A stretch of 64,000 nucleotides of DNA from Clostridiales bacterium (GTDB taxonomy: Bacteria > Bacillota > Clostridia > Christensenellales > CAG-138), in contig JAILNX010000034.1 in assembly GCA_024691085.1 (NCBI GenBank), forward strand, positions 1 through 64,000, given 5' to 3'. Made by a program: the position numbers and the translations under genes. Below are positions 26,910 to 35,984 of this stretch, one piece after another (the first letter of the stretch is position 1; every line of letters starts with the position of its first letter). Below the pieces are notes generated by a model. That model worked only from the letters and a program-made list of their open reading frames with translations. It made no database searches and had not been told where the DNA came from.

Positions 26910-28088
26910 TCAGAATACGATTTTTATCTCGGTGCCCTTCCCGACCTCGCTCTCGAGGGAGATCTTTCCCCGGTACTTCATGGCGATATGCTTGACTATC
27001 GCGAGGCCGAGACCGGTGCCTCCAGTGTTCTTGGAGCGGGATTTGTCCACGCGGTAGAACCTCTCGAATATGTGCTCGCGGTGTTCCTCGGGAATGCCGA
27101 TGCCCGTGTCGCGGACGGAGACGAGCCTGTCCTTTACGGTGACGGTCACGCTTCCGCCGGGCACGTTGTAGCGGATGGCGTTGTCGATAAGGTTGTAGAC
27201 CATCTCGGAAAGCAGGCTCCTCGATCCCTCGATCACGAAGCTCTCCGTATCGAGCTTAAGCGCGACGCCGTGATCCTCGGCGGATTTCAAAAGCACGTCG
27301 CGGCATTCGTCGGCGATCTGGGCCATATCGACGGGCTCCCTTTCGGACTCCGGAGCGCCCTCGTCAAGGCTCGATAGCCTTATGATATCGCTGATGAGAG
27401 CTAAGAGCCGCTTCGATTCCTTCCTTATCCTCTCGGCAAAATCGGGGATATCCTCCTTCGAGGCAAGCCCCGTCGCGATCATCTCGGCATAGCCCTGTAT
27501 GCTGGTGAGCGGCGTCTTCAGCTCGTGGCTGACGTTCGCCGCAAACTCCCTTTTGAGCTTTTCGAGGGTAAGCTGCTCGCCCATGTCGAGGAGCAGCATC
27601 ATCGTGCCGACGATCTGACCGCTGAATATGACCGGATCGATCAGCACGCGGAGCGTCGTCCCGCGGCTCGTGTACTCCGTGAGCGTGCTCTGCCCCTGCT
27701 TCGCAAGGTCGAGACACCTTAAAAGCTCCGGATCGCGTATCGCGTCCGTCTTGTTCATGCCTATCGCGTATTCGGGAAGGCCGAGATAGCGGCGAGCGTC
27801 CTCGCTGACGGTGTAGATCTGCTCGTTGCCGTCGAAAACGAGAATGCCGCCCGTGATGGAGTCGATCATGGCGGCGTAGTCCGCGCCGTGATAGCTCCTG
27901 TCCTCGCGCATGAGCGCCGCGGTGAAGAGGTAGAGCACCGCCGCGCCGATAACGACGGAAGCGCCGACGGCGATATAAAGCCACGGCGCTTTAAGCTCGA
28001 CAAGCACGGCTATGACGGATACCGACGCCACGAGCGTACAGACGAGTATGTAAACGATTATCGCGAGGGATCGGAAGCGTTTGTTCAT
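26910..28088 (-). CDS. PhoR-like membrane sensor histidine kinase
   Basis: Two-component sensor of 392 residues. Two membrane helices at about 8-28 and 36-58 leave almost no extracellular loop, so sensing is probably through the PAS domain (about 70-170) or the membrane. The dimerisation box FAANVSHELKTPLTSIQGY has the phospho-acceptor His188. The ATPase domain shows MVYNLIDNAIRYN, VRDTGIGIPEEH, FERFYRVDKSRSKNTGG and GLGLAIVKHIA. Architecture fits PhoR/WalK kinases. No response regulator is adjacent; the regulator fragment at 63701 is 36 kb away. A PstS-like gene lies two genes upstream, which hints at phosphate sensing. Confidence 0.9.
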   Translation of the reverse strand: MNKRFRSLAIIVYILVCTLVASVSVIAVLVELKAPWLYIAVGASVVIGAAVLYLFTAALMREDRSYHGADYAAMIDSITGGILVFDGNEQIYTVSEDARRYLGLPEYAIGMNKTDAIRDPELLRCLDLAKQGQSTLTEYTSRGTTLRVLIDPVIFSGQIVGTMMLLLDMGEQLTLEKLKREFAANVSHELKTPLTSIQGYAEMIATGLASKEDIPDFAERIRKESKRLLALISDIIRLSSLDEGAPESEREPVDMAQIADECRDVLLKSAEDHGVALKLDTESFVIEGSRSLLSEMVYNLIDNAIRYNVPGGSVTVTVKDRLVSVRDTGIGIPEEHREHIFERFYRVDKSRSKNTGGTGLGLAIVKHIAMKYRGKISLESEVGKGTEIKIVF

Positions 28089-28099
28089 TTTAAGTCATC

Positions 28100-28260
28100 C
28101 TTTCCACATAAAAAGCGGAGCGTCCTGCGCCGTTTGCCGGTCGGGGATCAAAAACGCAAGGCGGCGCAAGTGATTATAATATTCGGTCAAATGTGGAAAA
28201 CTCACAGGGTTTTTTGTGGAAAACTCGGAAAACCCGGGGAAGCCGCTCGGGTTTTCCACA
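28100..28260. other. Cluster of DnaA-box-like TTTTCCACA sites
   Basis: Three exact TTTTCCACA 9-mers (28192-28200 minus, 28215-28223 minus, 28252-28260 plus) and one CTTTCCACA (28100-28108 plus) occur in 161 bp between the kinase gene and the lipoprotein gene. TTTTCCACA differs by one base from the DnaA consensus TTATCCACA. A 10-bp inverted repeat GGAAAACCCG/CGGGTTTTCC (28228-28258) overlaps the last site and could also terminate the upstream lipoprotein transcript. Confidence 0.45.
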
Positions 28261-28272
28261 TATCCCGCCGTG

Positions 28273-29535
28273 TCAGTCCCAGGCCTCCGACCAGTCCCAC
28301 TCGGTATTGTCGTTGTCGTTCGCCCATGCGGGGTCGTAGATCCTGAACAGCCATTCGCCGTGTTCCCAGACGCCTTCCCCGTTTTCGCGGTCCTTGTATC
28401 TTATCCCGGCGAAGGCGTGCCAGAACCACACCCTGATCTCCTGCCACTCGTCCACACCGTTATAGTAGTGCTCGGCGGAGAGCACGTCGTCCTCGACCGA
28501 AAGCGATCTTTCCGGCTCCTCAACGCGGTCAAGGTCCTTATCGTAACAGTTTCCGTCGGCGTCCTTAAGATAACAGGAGGAGATGAGGCGGAGGTCCCAG
28601 CGCTCGTCGTCGAGGGTGAAGTACCTCCCGTCCTGGATCGGCTCGACGCCCTCCATCACGAGCTTCCCGTCGAGGGTGTAAAGATCGGTGCGGAACAGGA
28701 CTTCGTCGCCGCCGTACCATTCATCTTCCCATGCGCCGACGTGCTCCTCTTCACCGAGATACGTGACGCCGAGTATGTATTTCCCGCCGAACACTCCCCG
28801 TATCATTCCGAAGGGCTCGGGATCGATCGTGCCGACCTTTCTGAAGTTTTCGTCGAGCCGGATGATCGGCTCGTTGAAGCGGGGGGTGCCGTCGATCGAA
28901 TAATCAACGCTCCTGTTCAGGACGAGGTAGCCGCCGTCGATCTTAAGTATGCCGCCGTTACGTCCTATTACGAGCCTGCCCTTTGAAAACTCCTTCGGGT
29001 TTTCGAGCGCGGCGTCGCGGATAAGGCTGATCTCGCAATACCAGTCGTCCCCATTTTCGACCCAGCGCGTCGTTATTGCCATGCCGTCGAACATCATGAA
29101 CGGCGTGACAGGCGTACGGTCGCGGAGCCTTATCCAGCAGCATATGCCGTCCTCGGTATAAAGGCCCCAGTCCCTCCAGCTGTCCTCTTCGTCAGTCATC
29201 GCGGCGAAGGAGTATAAAAGCTCGCCCATGTTGTTATAGACGTAGTGCATATTGCTCTCGCCCGGGAGCACCAGGTACTTGAAGGGCTCGGGGAAAATCG
29301 GCCCGTCGACGAGCCTGCCCGTCTTCGGCAAAAGCGCCGAGAAATCGGGTGTTTCCGTCGGCTCCGGGACTGCCGTCGGCTCGGGGACTGCCGTCGGCTC
29401 CGTGGTGACGGAGGGCTCCGCCGCCTCTTCGGTCGGAAGGACCGGCGCGGCGGTCGGATACTGCCAGCCGTCGGGCGGCGTGCACGCGGCGAAGAGAAGT
29501 ATGACCGCCGCAAGAAGTATCGAAATGCGCTTCAT
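28273..29535 (-). CDS. Predicted lipoprotein of unknown function
   Basis: A 420-residue protein with lipobox LFAAC (Cys18) and a Pro/Thr/Glu linker with VPEPTAVPEPTETP to about residue 64. The mature domain is rich in Trp, Tyr and Asp, with repeating strand-turn units such as GRLVIGRNGGILKIDGGYLVLNR and FGGKYILGVTYLGEEEH that suggest a beta-propeller-like fold. It lies 12 bp downstream of the PstS-like gene on the same strand, so the two are probably co-transcribed. No family is recognised. Confidence 0.75.
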   Translation of the reverse strand: MKRISILLAAVILLFAACTPPDGWQYPTAAPVLPTEEAAEPSVTTEPTAVPEPTAVPEPTETPDFSALLPKTGRLVDGPIFPEPFKYLVLPGESNMHYVYNNMGELLYSFAAMTDEEDSWRDWGLYTEDGICCWIRLRDRTPVTPFMMFDGMAITTRWVENGDDWYCEISLIRDAALENPKEFSKGRLVIGRNGGILKIDGGYLVLNRSVDYSIDGTPRFNEPIIRLDENFRKVGTIDPEPFGMIRGVFGGKYILGVTYLGEEEHVGAWEDEWYGGDEVLFRTDLYTLDGKLVMEGVEPIQDGRYFTLDDERWDLRLISSCYLKDADGNCYDKDLDRVEEPERSLSVEDDVLSAEHYYNGVDEWQEIRVWFWHAFAGIRYKDRENGEGVWEHGEWLFRIYDPAWANDNDNTEWDWSEAWD

Positions 29536-29547
29536 AAGCCGCTCTCC

Positions 29548-30534
29548 TTATTCGATCCCCTTCATATACGGGACATAGCCGCACTGAGATACGAAGAGCT
29601 GTCCTTCGCTCGTCTCGAGCCATGCGACGATCGCCTCCGCGATGGGATTCGGGTGAGTCTTCGGGAGTATCGCGTAGAAGGGGTTGATGAAGGGATATTC
29701 GCCCGAATTGATGGTCTCGTTCGTGGGCGCGACTCCGTCCACCGTGATGAACTTGAGGTTGGGGTAGGTGTACATATTCTTCGCGTAGTAGTACACGGAA
29801 TAGCCGATCGCGTTCGCGGAGTTGTCGTAGGCCGCGATATCGTCGATAACGTCGGCCATGGATTCCGATACGCGGATCTTTTCGACGGGCGCCATGGGCG
29901 TATTGCCCATGCACAGGTTCAGCATGAGCGTCTGCGAGCCGGAAAGCTCGGGACGCTGGAAGGCGTTGATGGGCGCGTCAAGTCCGCCGACGTCCTTCCA
30001 GTTGGTGATGGCTCCGGAGAATATGCCCCGGATCTGGTCGATCGTGAGGGAATCGACGGGATTGTCGGTATTGGTTATGAACACGAGCGCGTCAAGTCCG
30101 ATGGGGTGCATATCGAATCTGTTCTCGGGATCGAAGCGCTCCTTGGTGGTACGGCTCGCCTCGTAAACGAGGAGCAGATCGCATCTCTTCTCGTCGAGAG
30201 CCTCATAAGCGTAGTCCGTGGTGGAGAAATCGATGGATCTGTCCGCATCGTCCTCGGTGCAGCCGGTGACGAGCCTTATGAGCGCAAGCGCCATAGGTAT
30301 GTTTGCGGTAGAGCCGTCCACCTTGGGGTAGGCGGAATACTCGCACGAGGGCCTCGCCGCGGCCGGCTCTTCCGTGGGTTCGGCCGTGGGCGCCTCGGTC
30401 GGGACTTCCGTGGGCACGGAGGTCGGCTCGGCGGTGGGTTCCGCCGTCGGATCGGCCGGCGCGGGCACGGGGGTGCATGCCGCCGCAAAGGCGGTCAGAA
30501 AAAGAACGAGAACGAAAGATAAGATGCGTTTCAT
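29548..30534 (-). CDS. PstS-like phosphate/anion-binding lipoprotein
   Basis: Periplasmic-binding-protein type II fold on a lipid anchor. The 328-residue protein has lipobox AFAAAC (Cys20), a TAEPTEEP-type linker to about residue 58, then YPKVDGSTANIPMALALIRL, DQIRGIFSGAITNWKDVGG and AIGYSVYYYAKNM, all characteristic of PstS-family domains. Start 30534 follows a perfect AGGAGG. No pstCAB transporter genes are next to it, so it may act as a receptor with the downstream PhoR-like kinase or serve a distant transporter. The ligand is inferred from the family only. Confidence 0.85.
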   Translation of the reverse strand: MKRILSFVLVLFLTAFAAACTPVPAPADPTAEPTAEPTSVPTEVPTEAPTAEPTEEPAAARPSCEYSAYPKVDGSTANIPMALALIRLVTGCTEDDADRSIDFSTTDYAYEALDEKRCDLLLVYEASRTTKERFDPENRFDMHPIGLDALVFITNTDNPVDSLTIDQIRGIFSGAITNWKDVGGLDAPINAFQRPELSGSQTLMLNLCMGNTPMAPVEKIRVSESMADVIDDIAAYDNSANAIGYSVYYYAKNMYTYPNLKFITVDGVAPTNETINSGEYPFINPFYAILPKTHPNPIAEAIVAWLETSEGQLFVSQCGYVPYMKGIE

Positions 30535-30658
30535 AATACCTCCTAAAAAACCGGCCTGCGGCGTCCGCACCGCCCGATCGGAACGCCGTCGGGGAGAGAT
30601 GAACGCCGCTGACCTTATTCCATAATATAACGTGACGGATCCGCCTTCGGTTCCCGTT

Positions 30659-31894
30659 TTATATCGCAAAATTGCCGTTTTCGAAAACCTTTACCGTCCT
30701 GCCGTCACGCGTCCTTCCCGTGATGGTAAGGTCGCTCGTTCCGACCATGAAGTCGACGTGCGTGCTGCTCTCGGCGTTGAGCCCTTTTTCAAGAAGCTCC
30801 TCGGAGGAAAGCTCCTCGCCGCCCTTCACGCAGGAGGGGTACGCCTCGCCGAAGGCGAAATGGCAGGAGGCGTTCTCGTCAAAGAGGGTGTTGAAGAAGA
30901 GGATCCCGCTGTTCGAGATGGGCGAATCGTAGGGCACGAGGGCGATCTCGCCGAGGTAATGGCTGCCCTCGTCAAGCTCGACCTCCGTTCTCAGCGTCTC
31001 CTCATTGGTATCGGCATGGATATCGACGATCCTGCCGTCCTTGAATGTAAGCTTGATGCCGTCGACGATATTGCCGTGGAGCACGAGGGGCTTCGACGCG
31101 TAGAGCACGCCGTTGACGCCCGTCTTCAGGGGCGCCGAGAAGACCTCCTCGGTCGGCATATTCGCGACGAATTTCACGCCCGTCCTGCATATATCGCCGC
31201 CCGCGAGCCAGACGTTGTTCTCGGGCATTTTGACGTAAAGATCCGTGCCGAGGGAGTTTTCGTAATGAAGCTCCTCGAAATCGAATCCTGTCATGGCCTT
31301 CGCCTTGCCCTCGATGTTCGCGCAGTGCCCGCGCCACGCCTCGACGGCGTCGCCGTCCTCGGTGATGCGGACGGTCTTGAATATGGCGTCCCACAGCTTC
31401 TCCATCGCCTCTTCCGCGGGAACGCCGGGGAAGACCTTTTTTGCCCAGCTCGGTATGGGTACGGAGACCACGCACCAGGGGAGGACGTTCGCCATCATTT
31501 TCTTGGAAAAATCCTTGTAGTCGCGTCCCGCGGCGGCGCCCCAGCGGCGGAGCCTGTCGGGATCGACGCCTTTAAGATTCTCGGGATCGGTCGCGGAAAC
31601 GGAGATGCAGCCGACGCCCTCCTTCGCGAGCTCGTTCCTCATCAGAACGTCCCACACGGGCGCCGCGTCGAAAACGGAATCGTCGGCGTGCAGCCAGTGC
31701 TCGCGGGAGATGAAATCGTCGCGCCAGTTCATGTATACGTCCTTCGCGCCCGCCTCGAAGGCGGCTTTTGCGAGGAGCCTCCCGAACTCCGCGCACTCGA
31801 CGGGGCAGTTCACCATTACGGGCTGACCCTTCTGTACGTTTATGCCCACCCCGATCACGAGGCGCGCATACTGCCAAAGCATTTTTTCGTTCAT
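30659..31894 (-). CDS. M29-family aminopeptidase (AmpS/PepS-like)
   Basis: Metal-dependent cytoplasmic aminopeptidase of 411 residues, the normal size for peptidase family M29. The N-terminal QYARLVIGVGINVQKGQPVMV, central GTDLYVKMPENNVW, NMPTEEVFSAPLKTGVNG with the conserved Glu pair, and the C-terminal AFGEAYPSCVKGGEEL and STHVDFMVGTSDLTITG (His-x-Asp metal ligands) are all M29 hallmarks. It is divergent from the luxE-luxC pair and has its own upstream TATAAT (about 31928-31933, minus strand). Confidence 0.93.
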   Translation of the reverse strand: MNEKMLWQYARLVIGVGINVQKGQPVMVNCPVECAEFGRLLAKAAFEAGAKDVYMNWRDDFISREHWLHADDSVFDAAPVWDVLMRNELAKEGVGCISVSATDPENLKGVDPDRLRRWGAAAGRDYKDFSKKMMANVLPWCVVSVPIPSWAKKVFPGVPAEEAMEKLWDAIFKTVRITEDGDAVEAWRGHCANIEGKAKAMTGFDFEELHYENSLGTDLYVKMPENNVWLAGGDICRTGVKFVANMPTEEVFSAPLKTGVNGVLYASKPLVLHGNIVDGIKLTFKDGRIVDIHADTNEETLRTEVELDEGSHYLGEIALVPYDSPISNSGILFFNTLFDENASCHFAFGEAYPSCVKGGEELSSEELLEKGLNAESSTHVDFMVGTSDLTITGRTRDGRTVKVFENGNFAI

Positions 31895-31944
31895 GGACTT
31901 TGTTCCCTTTCTGTTTTGTCCCCATCATTATAAACTATTTCCCG

Positions 31945-31973
31945 TTGAAATGGAAGTGCCGCGGGCTTATAAT
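31945..31973 (+). promoter_or_regulatory. luxE-luxC promoter
   Basis: TTGAAA (31945-31950) and TATAAT (31968-31973) are 17 bp apart. The start codon of luxE is only 18 bp downstream, so the leader is very short and holds just the RBS GGAGGG. Confidence 0.75.
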
Positions 31974-31990
31974 AGGATCGGAGGGAAAAC

Positions 31991-33103
31991 ATGGATATTC
32001 GCCGAAAGCTGTTTTTGAAAAGGGATCCCTATTCGCGCGGTAAGGACGAAGGTCTTTTTGTCCGCGCCGTTAGGGAACAGGTAAAAAGGAACGCCGCGGG
32101 TTCGCCGGAGTACGCGGCGATACTCGCTTCGCGATCTTTCTCTCCCGACGAACTCGTATCGGAGGAGGATCTCGGCAGGCTCCCGCCGCTCCCGACGCTG
32201 TTCTTCAAGCGGAACCGCATCTTCTCCGTGCCCGAAAAAAAGCTCGTGGTCAAAGCGTTTTCCTCGGGCACGAAGGGGGCGAGGAGCGAGGTCGGTCTGG
32301 ATCTTTCCTCGCTCTTATACGGGATAATGATGATGTTCCGCCTCTTTTCCCTGCACGGAGTGATCTCGCCCATTCCGACCAATTACATTGTCGTCGGATA
32401 CGAGCCGTCGAAGCATTCCGATATGGGCGCGATAAAAACCGCCTACGGCACGACGAAGTTCGCCCCGGCGCTGCACCGTGAATATGCCCTGCGCGACACG
32501 GGCACGGGATATGAGCTCAATCCCGACGGCGTGTTCCGCGCGCTCATGAGGTATTCAAGGCAGCCCTTTCCCGTGAGATTCGTGGGCTTTCCCGCGTATA
32601 TGTACTTTCTGGCAAAAAGCCTTAAGGAAAAAGGCATTTCCTTAAAGCTCCCGAAGCGTTCGATGGTCCTCCTGGGCGGCGGCTGGAAGCAGTTTTCCGG
32701 CGAGGAGATAGACCGCGGGAGCTTTCATAAGCTCATCGAGGAGACGCTAGGGATAAAAAAGGAGCGCTGCCTTGAGTTTTTCAGCGCCGTCGAGCATCCG
32801 CACGCCTACGTCCGCTGCCCGTCGGGGCACTTTCACATACCCTCGTATACCCGCGTTATCATAAGGGACGCGGACACCCTCGAGCCGGTTCCCGAGGGCA
32901 CGCCGGGGCTTCTCAACTTCATAACGCCCCTCGTTTCCTCGATGCCCCTTGCGTCCGTCCTCACCGACGACATCGCCGTTTACGGCACTTCGCCCTGCCC
33001 CTGCGGGAACAAGGCGCCGTATTTCGATCTTCTCGGCCGCGCCGGAGTCGGCGGCATCAAGACCTGCGCCGCGAGCGCGGCGGAAATGGCGGTAAAAAAA
33101 TGA
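31991..33103 (+). CDS. LuxE-family acyl-protein synthetase
   Basis: ANL-fold adenylating enzyme of 370 residues. In luminous bacteria LuxE activates a fatty acid with ATP and passes the acyl group to its own Cys and then to LuxC. Visible family features are the phosphate-binding loop KAFSSGTKGARSEVGLD at about 88-104, GYEPSKHSD, KRSMVLLGGGWK at about 225, FFSAVEHPHAYVRCPSGHFHIPSYTRV, and a C-terminal CPCGNKAPYFDLLGRAG. It overlaps luxC by 4 bp. No luxAB or luxD is present, so the product is presumably an aldehyde or protein-bound acyl group used elsewhere. Confidence 0.88.
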   Translation: MDIRRKLFLKRDPYSRGKDEGLFVRAVREQVKRNAAGSPEYAAILASRSFSPDELVSEEDLGRLPPLPTLFFKRNRIFSVPEKKLVVKAFSSGTKGARSEVGLDLSSLLYGIMMMFRLFSLHGVISPIPTNYIVVGYEPSKHSDMGAIKTAYGTTKFAPALHREYALRDTGTGYELNPDGVFRALMRYSRQPFPVRFVGFPAYMYFLAKSLKEKGISLKLPKRSMVLLGGGWKQFSGEEIDRGSFHKLIEETLGIKKERCLEFFSAVEHPHAYVRCPSGHFHIPSYTRVIIRDADTLEPVPEGTPGLLNFITPLVSSMPLASVLTDDIAVYGTSPCPCGNKAPYFDLLGRAGVGGIKTCAASAAEMAVKK

Positions 33104-34374
33104 ATCTAATAAACGGAAAACTTTACGATAACGACGCCGCGCTGAAAGCGCTCGACGAGCTTCCCGCGCTTATCCTTGAGGAACGCAAAAAGCCCTTCCT
33201 CCCTCCCGAGCGGGTGATCGCCGCCTGCGGCAGGCTCGGACGCGAGCTCGGCGAGGAGCATCTGGCCCTTCTTACGGGCATGGGCATTCGCGAGGAAAAG
33301 GCGCGTCGCGAGCTGGAGTTCGCCCGCGAAATGCTCTCCGAGGAATATCTTCGCGAGCGCCTCGCCCGCGAGGGCGTCTCGTTTGACGAGGCTTCCTTCG
33401 TACCCTTCGGTCAAAAATCCCCCGTGCGGCAAAGGCTTTTGCCCCTTGGGACGCTTCTGCACATTGCCGCGGGCAACGTCGACGCCCTGCCCGTTTTCAG
33501 CGTTTTGGAGGGACTCCTCACGGGAAACGTCAACATTCTTAAGCTCCCGCGGGACGACGGCGGCCTGTCCGTCACGATCCTCCTTAAACTGATGGAGTAT
33601 GAGCCCGCGATCCGCGGCCGCGTGTTCGTTTTCGACTTCCCTTCGGAAAATATCGACGCGCTCAAAAAGACCGCTGCGGTCGCCGACGCGGTGATAGTAT
33701 GGGGCGGCGACGAGGCGGTCACGGCCGTGCGGCGGCTTGCCTCGCCCGACACGCGGATAATCGAATGGGGACACAGACTGAGCTTTGCCTACGTCTCCGG
33801 TTTTGTCACGGACGAGGCGCTTTCGGGGCTCGCTTACAACATTCTCGATACCGACCAGCTCTATTGCTCCTCCTGCCAGGGCGTTTTCGTGGATACAGAG
33901 GACGAAAACGAGCTTCCTTATTTCGCCGAACGCTTCGCCGATATCCTCGAAAAAAAGGCGGAGGAGGCGGGATTTTCTCACGACTTATTCATCCGCGCGC
34001 AGAAGACGCTGGAGCTCTATACCGACGGGCTCGAGGCTGAAAAAACCGGCGCGCGCATTATAAAAAAGAGGCTCGTCTCCGTCACGGTGATCAGGGACTC
34101 GGAGCTTGCCCCGTCGCATATGTTCGGCAATCCCTGGGTGAAACCCCTTCCGAGAAGCCTCGTCCCCGACGCGCTGATAAAGCACAAGGGACGGCTCCAG
34201 ACGGCGGCGCTCCTATGCCCCGAATCGGAACGCGCGGAGCTTGAAGCTCTCCTCGCCTCCTGCGGCTTAACCAGGATAACCGACGGCGCTCGCATGAGCG
34301 AGACCTACTGCGGCCTGCCCCACGACGGCGAGATGCCGCTAATGCGGTATGTGCGGATAGTGTCGTTCGACTGA
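33100..34374 (+). CDS. LuxC-family acyl-CoA/acyl-protein reductase
   Basis: NADPH-dependent reductase of the aldehyde dehydrogenase superfamily that turns an activated acyl group into an aldehyde. The 424-residue protein has LPLGTLLHIAAGNVDALPVFS (about 114-134), GNVNILKLPRDDGGL, VIVWGGDEAVTAVR and the probable catalytic Cys in DQLYCSSCQGVFV (Cys256 or Cys259). Translational coupling to the LuxE gene (ATGA) implies a stoichiometric complex, as in the luciferase fatty acid reductase. The acyl substrate cannot be inferred. Confidence 0.88.
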   Translation: MNLINGKLYDNDAALKALDELPALILEERKKPFLPPERVIAACGRLGRELGEEHLALLTGMGIREEKARRELEFAREMLSEEYLRERLAREGVSFDEASFVPFGQKSPVRQRLLPLGTLLHIAAGNVDALPVFSVLEGLLTGNVNILKLPRDDGGLSVTILLKLMEYEPAIRGRVFVFDFPSENIDALKKTAAVADAVIVWGGDEAVTAVRRLASPDTRIIEWGHRLSFAYVSGFVTDEALSGLAYNILDTDQLYCSSCQGVFVDTEDENELPYFAERFADILEKKAEEAGFSHDLFIRAQKTLELYTDGLEAEKTGARIIKKRLVSVTVIRDSELAPSHMFGNPWVKPLPRSLVPDALIKHKGRLQTAALLCPESERAELEALLASCGLTRITDGARMSETYCGLPHDGEMPLMRYVRIVSFD

Positions 34375-34386
34375 CTCCCGGATCAA

Positions 34387-34411
34387 AAAAGCAGGCTTTG
34401 CGCCTGCTTTT
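34387..34411. terminator. Bidirectional terminator after luxC
   Basis: AAAAGCAGGC (34387-34396) pairs with GCCTGCTTTT (34402-34411), loop TTTGC, with T-rich ends both ways. It separates luxC from the convergent membrane protein gene. Confidence 0.8.
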
Positions 34412-34414
34412 CTG

Positions 34415-35215
34415 TTATTCTTTTGCCTTTTTCGGTCTTGCGCCGAGTCTTGCGAGCAGGAACACGACGTACGCGCCGATTGACAGCGCCATCTCGTAGA
34501 TCCTCATCTGCACCACCCAGCCGTAGCGGTCGAATATCGTATTGAATATCACGAGCGACGAGCGGTTCGGCCCGATGTAGAACATATTGACCGAAGCTCC
34601 AGGTATCAGCGTTTCGAGGAGTATGTTCAAAAACAGCGCGATGTTGCAGCACACGATGAAGCAGACGAAGCCGCGGAAGAAGTCGCGGAACTTATACCCG
34701 CCCCTGCCCGAGAATGCGATGAGGAGGCCGATGAACACCAAGAGCGCGTGCCATATGCACGAATGGAGCGTCGGGATCACGTGCTCCTGCAGTATCCCGG
34801 AGGTCTCGATGAAGGTCGAGAAGCCGCTCATGAGCGTATACGTCATCATGAACGTCAGGAGCGCCTTCCTCACGGGGTTCTCCTTCTTAAGGAACGACGC
34901 GAGCGGCGCCATATAGATGGGCAGGCTGCAGAGCTGGAACGGGAAAAGACCCGCTGTCTTGACGATGTCGCCCCCGTTCAGCGCGAAATGGAAGAACGAG
35001 ATCTTGAAAACCTCCATTCCCGCAAGCACGAAGCCGACGGTGCGGAGCACGCGGTTGAAGCGCTCCTCGCTCGATTTCCTAAGAAGCAGCGCGAGAACGA
35101 CCGCACCGGTAAGGCCGATGGCGATATAGAGGATATGCGCGAGTCCCCAGGCGCCGGGAGTCTCCGTAAACTTAAATGCTATCGAAGAAAAAAGGTCTGT
35201 AAAAAACTGTTTCAT
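34415..35215 (-). CDS. YwaF-like (TIGR02206-type) integral membrane protein
   Basis: A 266-residue protein with about seven hydrophobic segments. The family signature is the pair FPFQLCSLPIYMAPLASFL (second helical pair) and a later SCIWHALLVFIGLLIAFSG with a conserved His. It is related to the second such gene at 59558. Start 35215 is used because it matches the length of that paralogue and has a GGAA upstream. The function is unknown in the family. Confidence 0.8.
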   Translation of the reverse strand: MKQFFTDLFSSIAFKFTETPGAWGLAHILYIAIGLTGAVVLALLLRKSSEERFNRVLRTVGFVLAGMEVFKISFFHFALNGGDIVKTAGLFPFQLCSLPIYMAPLASFLKKENPVRKALLTFMMTYTLMSGFSTFIETSGILQEHVIPTLHSCIWHALLVFIGLLIAFSGRGGYKFRDFFRGFVCFIVCCNIALFLNILLETLIPGASVNMFYIGPNRSSLVIFNTIFDRYGWVVQMRIYEMALSIGAYVVFLLARLGARPKKAKE

Positions 35216-35231
35216 AATATTCCGTAAACAT

Positions 35232-35266
35232 AAAAAGGCGGCATGCCGTATTAAATGCATGCCGCC
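35232..35266 (-). terminator. rplK-rplA terminator
   Basis: On the minus strand GCATGCCGCC/GGCGGCATGC (35237-35266) forms a 10-bp stem followed by five T, 13 bp after the rplA stop. It ends the ribosomal operon before rplJ-rplL, which are not adjacent here. Confidence 0.85.
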
Positions 35267-35278
35267 CGTTCATTTTTA

Positions 35279-35974
35279 TCAGTTGCCAAAGCGGGTGCCG
35301 TTGAACTTGACGCCCGGGCCCATGGTGCTGGAGAGGACGAGGGACTTGATGTAGGTGCCCTTCGCCGCAGCGGGCTTCGCCTTGATGATGGCGTCCATGA
35401 GGACGTTCAGGTTCTCGACGAGCTTATCCTTGCCGAAGCTGGCCTTGCCGATGGGGCAGTGGCAGATGTTGGTCTTGTCGACACGATACTCGACCTTACC
35501 GGCTTTGATGTCGGAAATGGCCTTCGCCACGTCCATGGTAACGGTGCCGCTCTTGGGGTTAGGCATTAAGCCCTTCGGGCCGAGAACGCGACCGATGCGG
35601 CCGACGACGCCCATCATGTCGGGAGTCGCGACGCAGACGTCGAATCCAAACCAGTTTTCGGTCTGGATCTTCTTGACCATATCCTCATCGCCTACGAAAT
35701 CGGCGCCGGCTTCCTGAGCCTCGCGGGCCTTATCGCCCTTGGCGAATACGAGAACGCGGACTACGCGGCCCGTGCCGTGGGGCAGGACGACCGCGCCGCG
35801 GACCTGCTGGTCGGCATGGCGGGAGTCAACGCCCAGACGGATGTGAGCCTCGATGGTCTCGTCGAACTTGGCCTTGGCGGTACCGAGAACGACCTCGATG
35901 CCCTCGGCGGGATCATAGAGCTTCTGGCGCTCGATGGTCTTTACGCTGTCATTATATTTCTTACCGTGCTTCAT
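35279..35974 (-). CDS. rplA: 50S ribosomal protein L1
   Basis: Binds 23S rRNA helices 76-78 in the L1 stalk and, where studied, represses its own operon by binding a similar mRNA structure. The 231-residue protein starts [29 protein letters not shown] and contains the family signatures [19 protein letters not shown] and IGKASF. It lies 10 bp after rplK. rplJ and rplL do not follow, unlike the common cluster order. Confidence 0.97.
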   Translation of the reverse strand: MKHGKKYNDSVKTIERQKLYDPAEGIEVVLGTAKAKFDETIEAHIRLGVDSRHADQQVRGAVVLPHGTGRVVRVLVFAKGDKAREAQEAGADFVGDEDMVKKIQTENWFGFDVCVATPDMMGVVGRIGRVLGPKGLMPNPKSGTVTMDVAKAISDIKAGKVEYRVDKTNICHCPIGKASFGKDKLVENLNVLMDAIIKAKPAAAKGTYIKSLVLSSTMGPGVKFNGTRFGN

Positions 35975-35984
35975 ATTCTACCTC

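Noticed and set aside
31991-34374. Bioluminescence operon
   Set aside because: luxA, luxB and luxD are absent, and the gene set suggests an anaerobe; only acyl reduction is supported.
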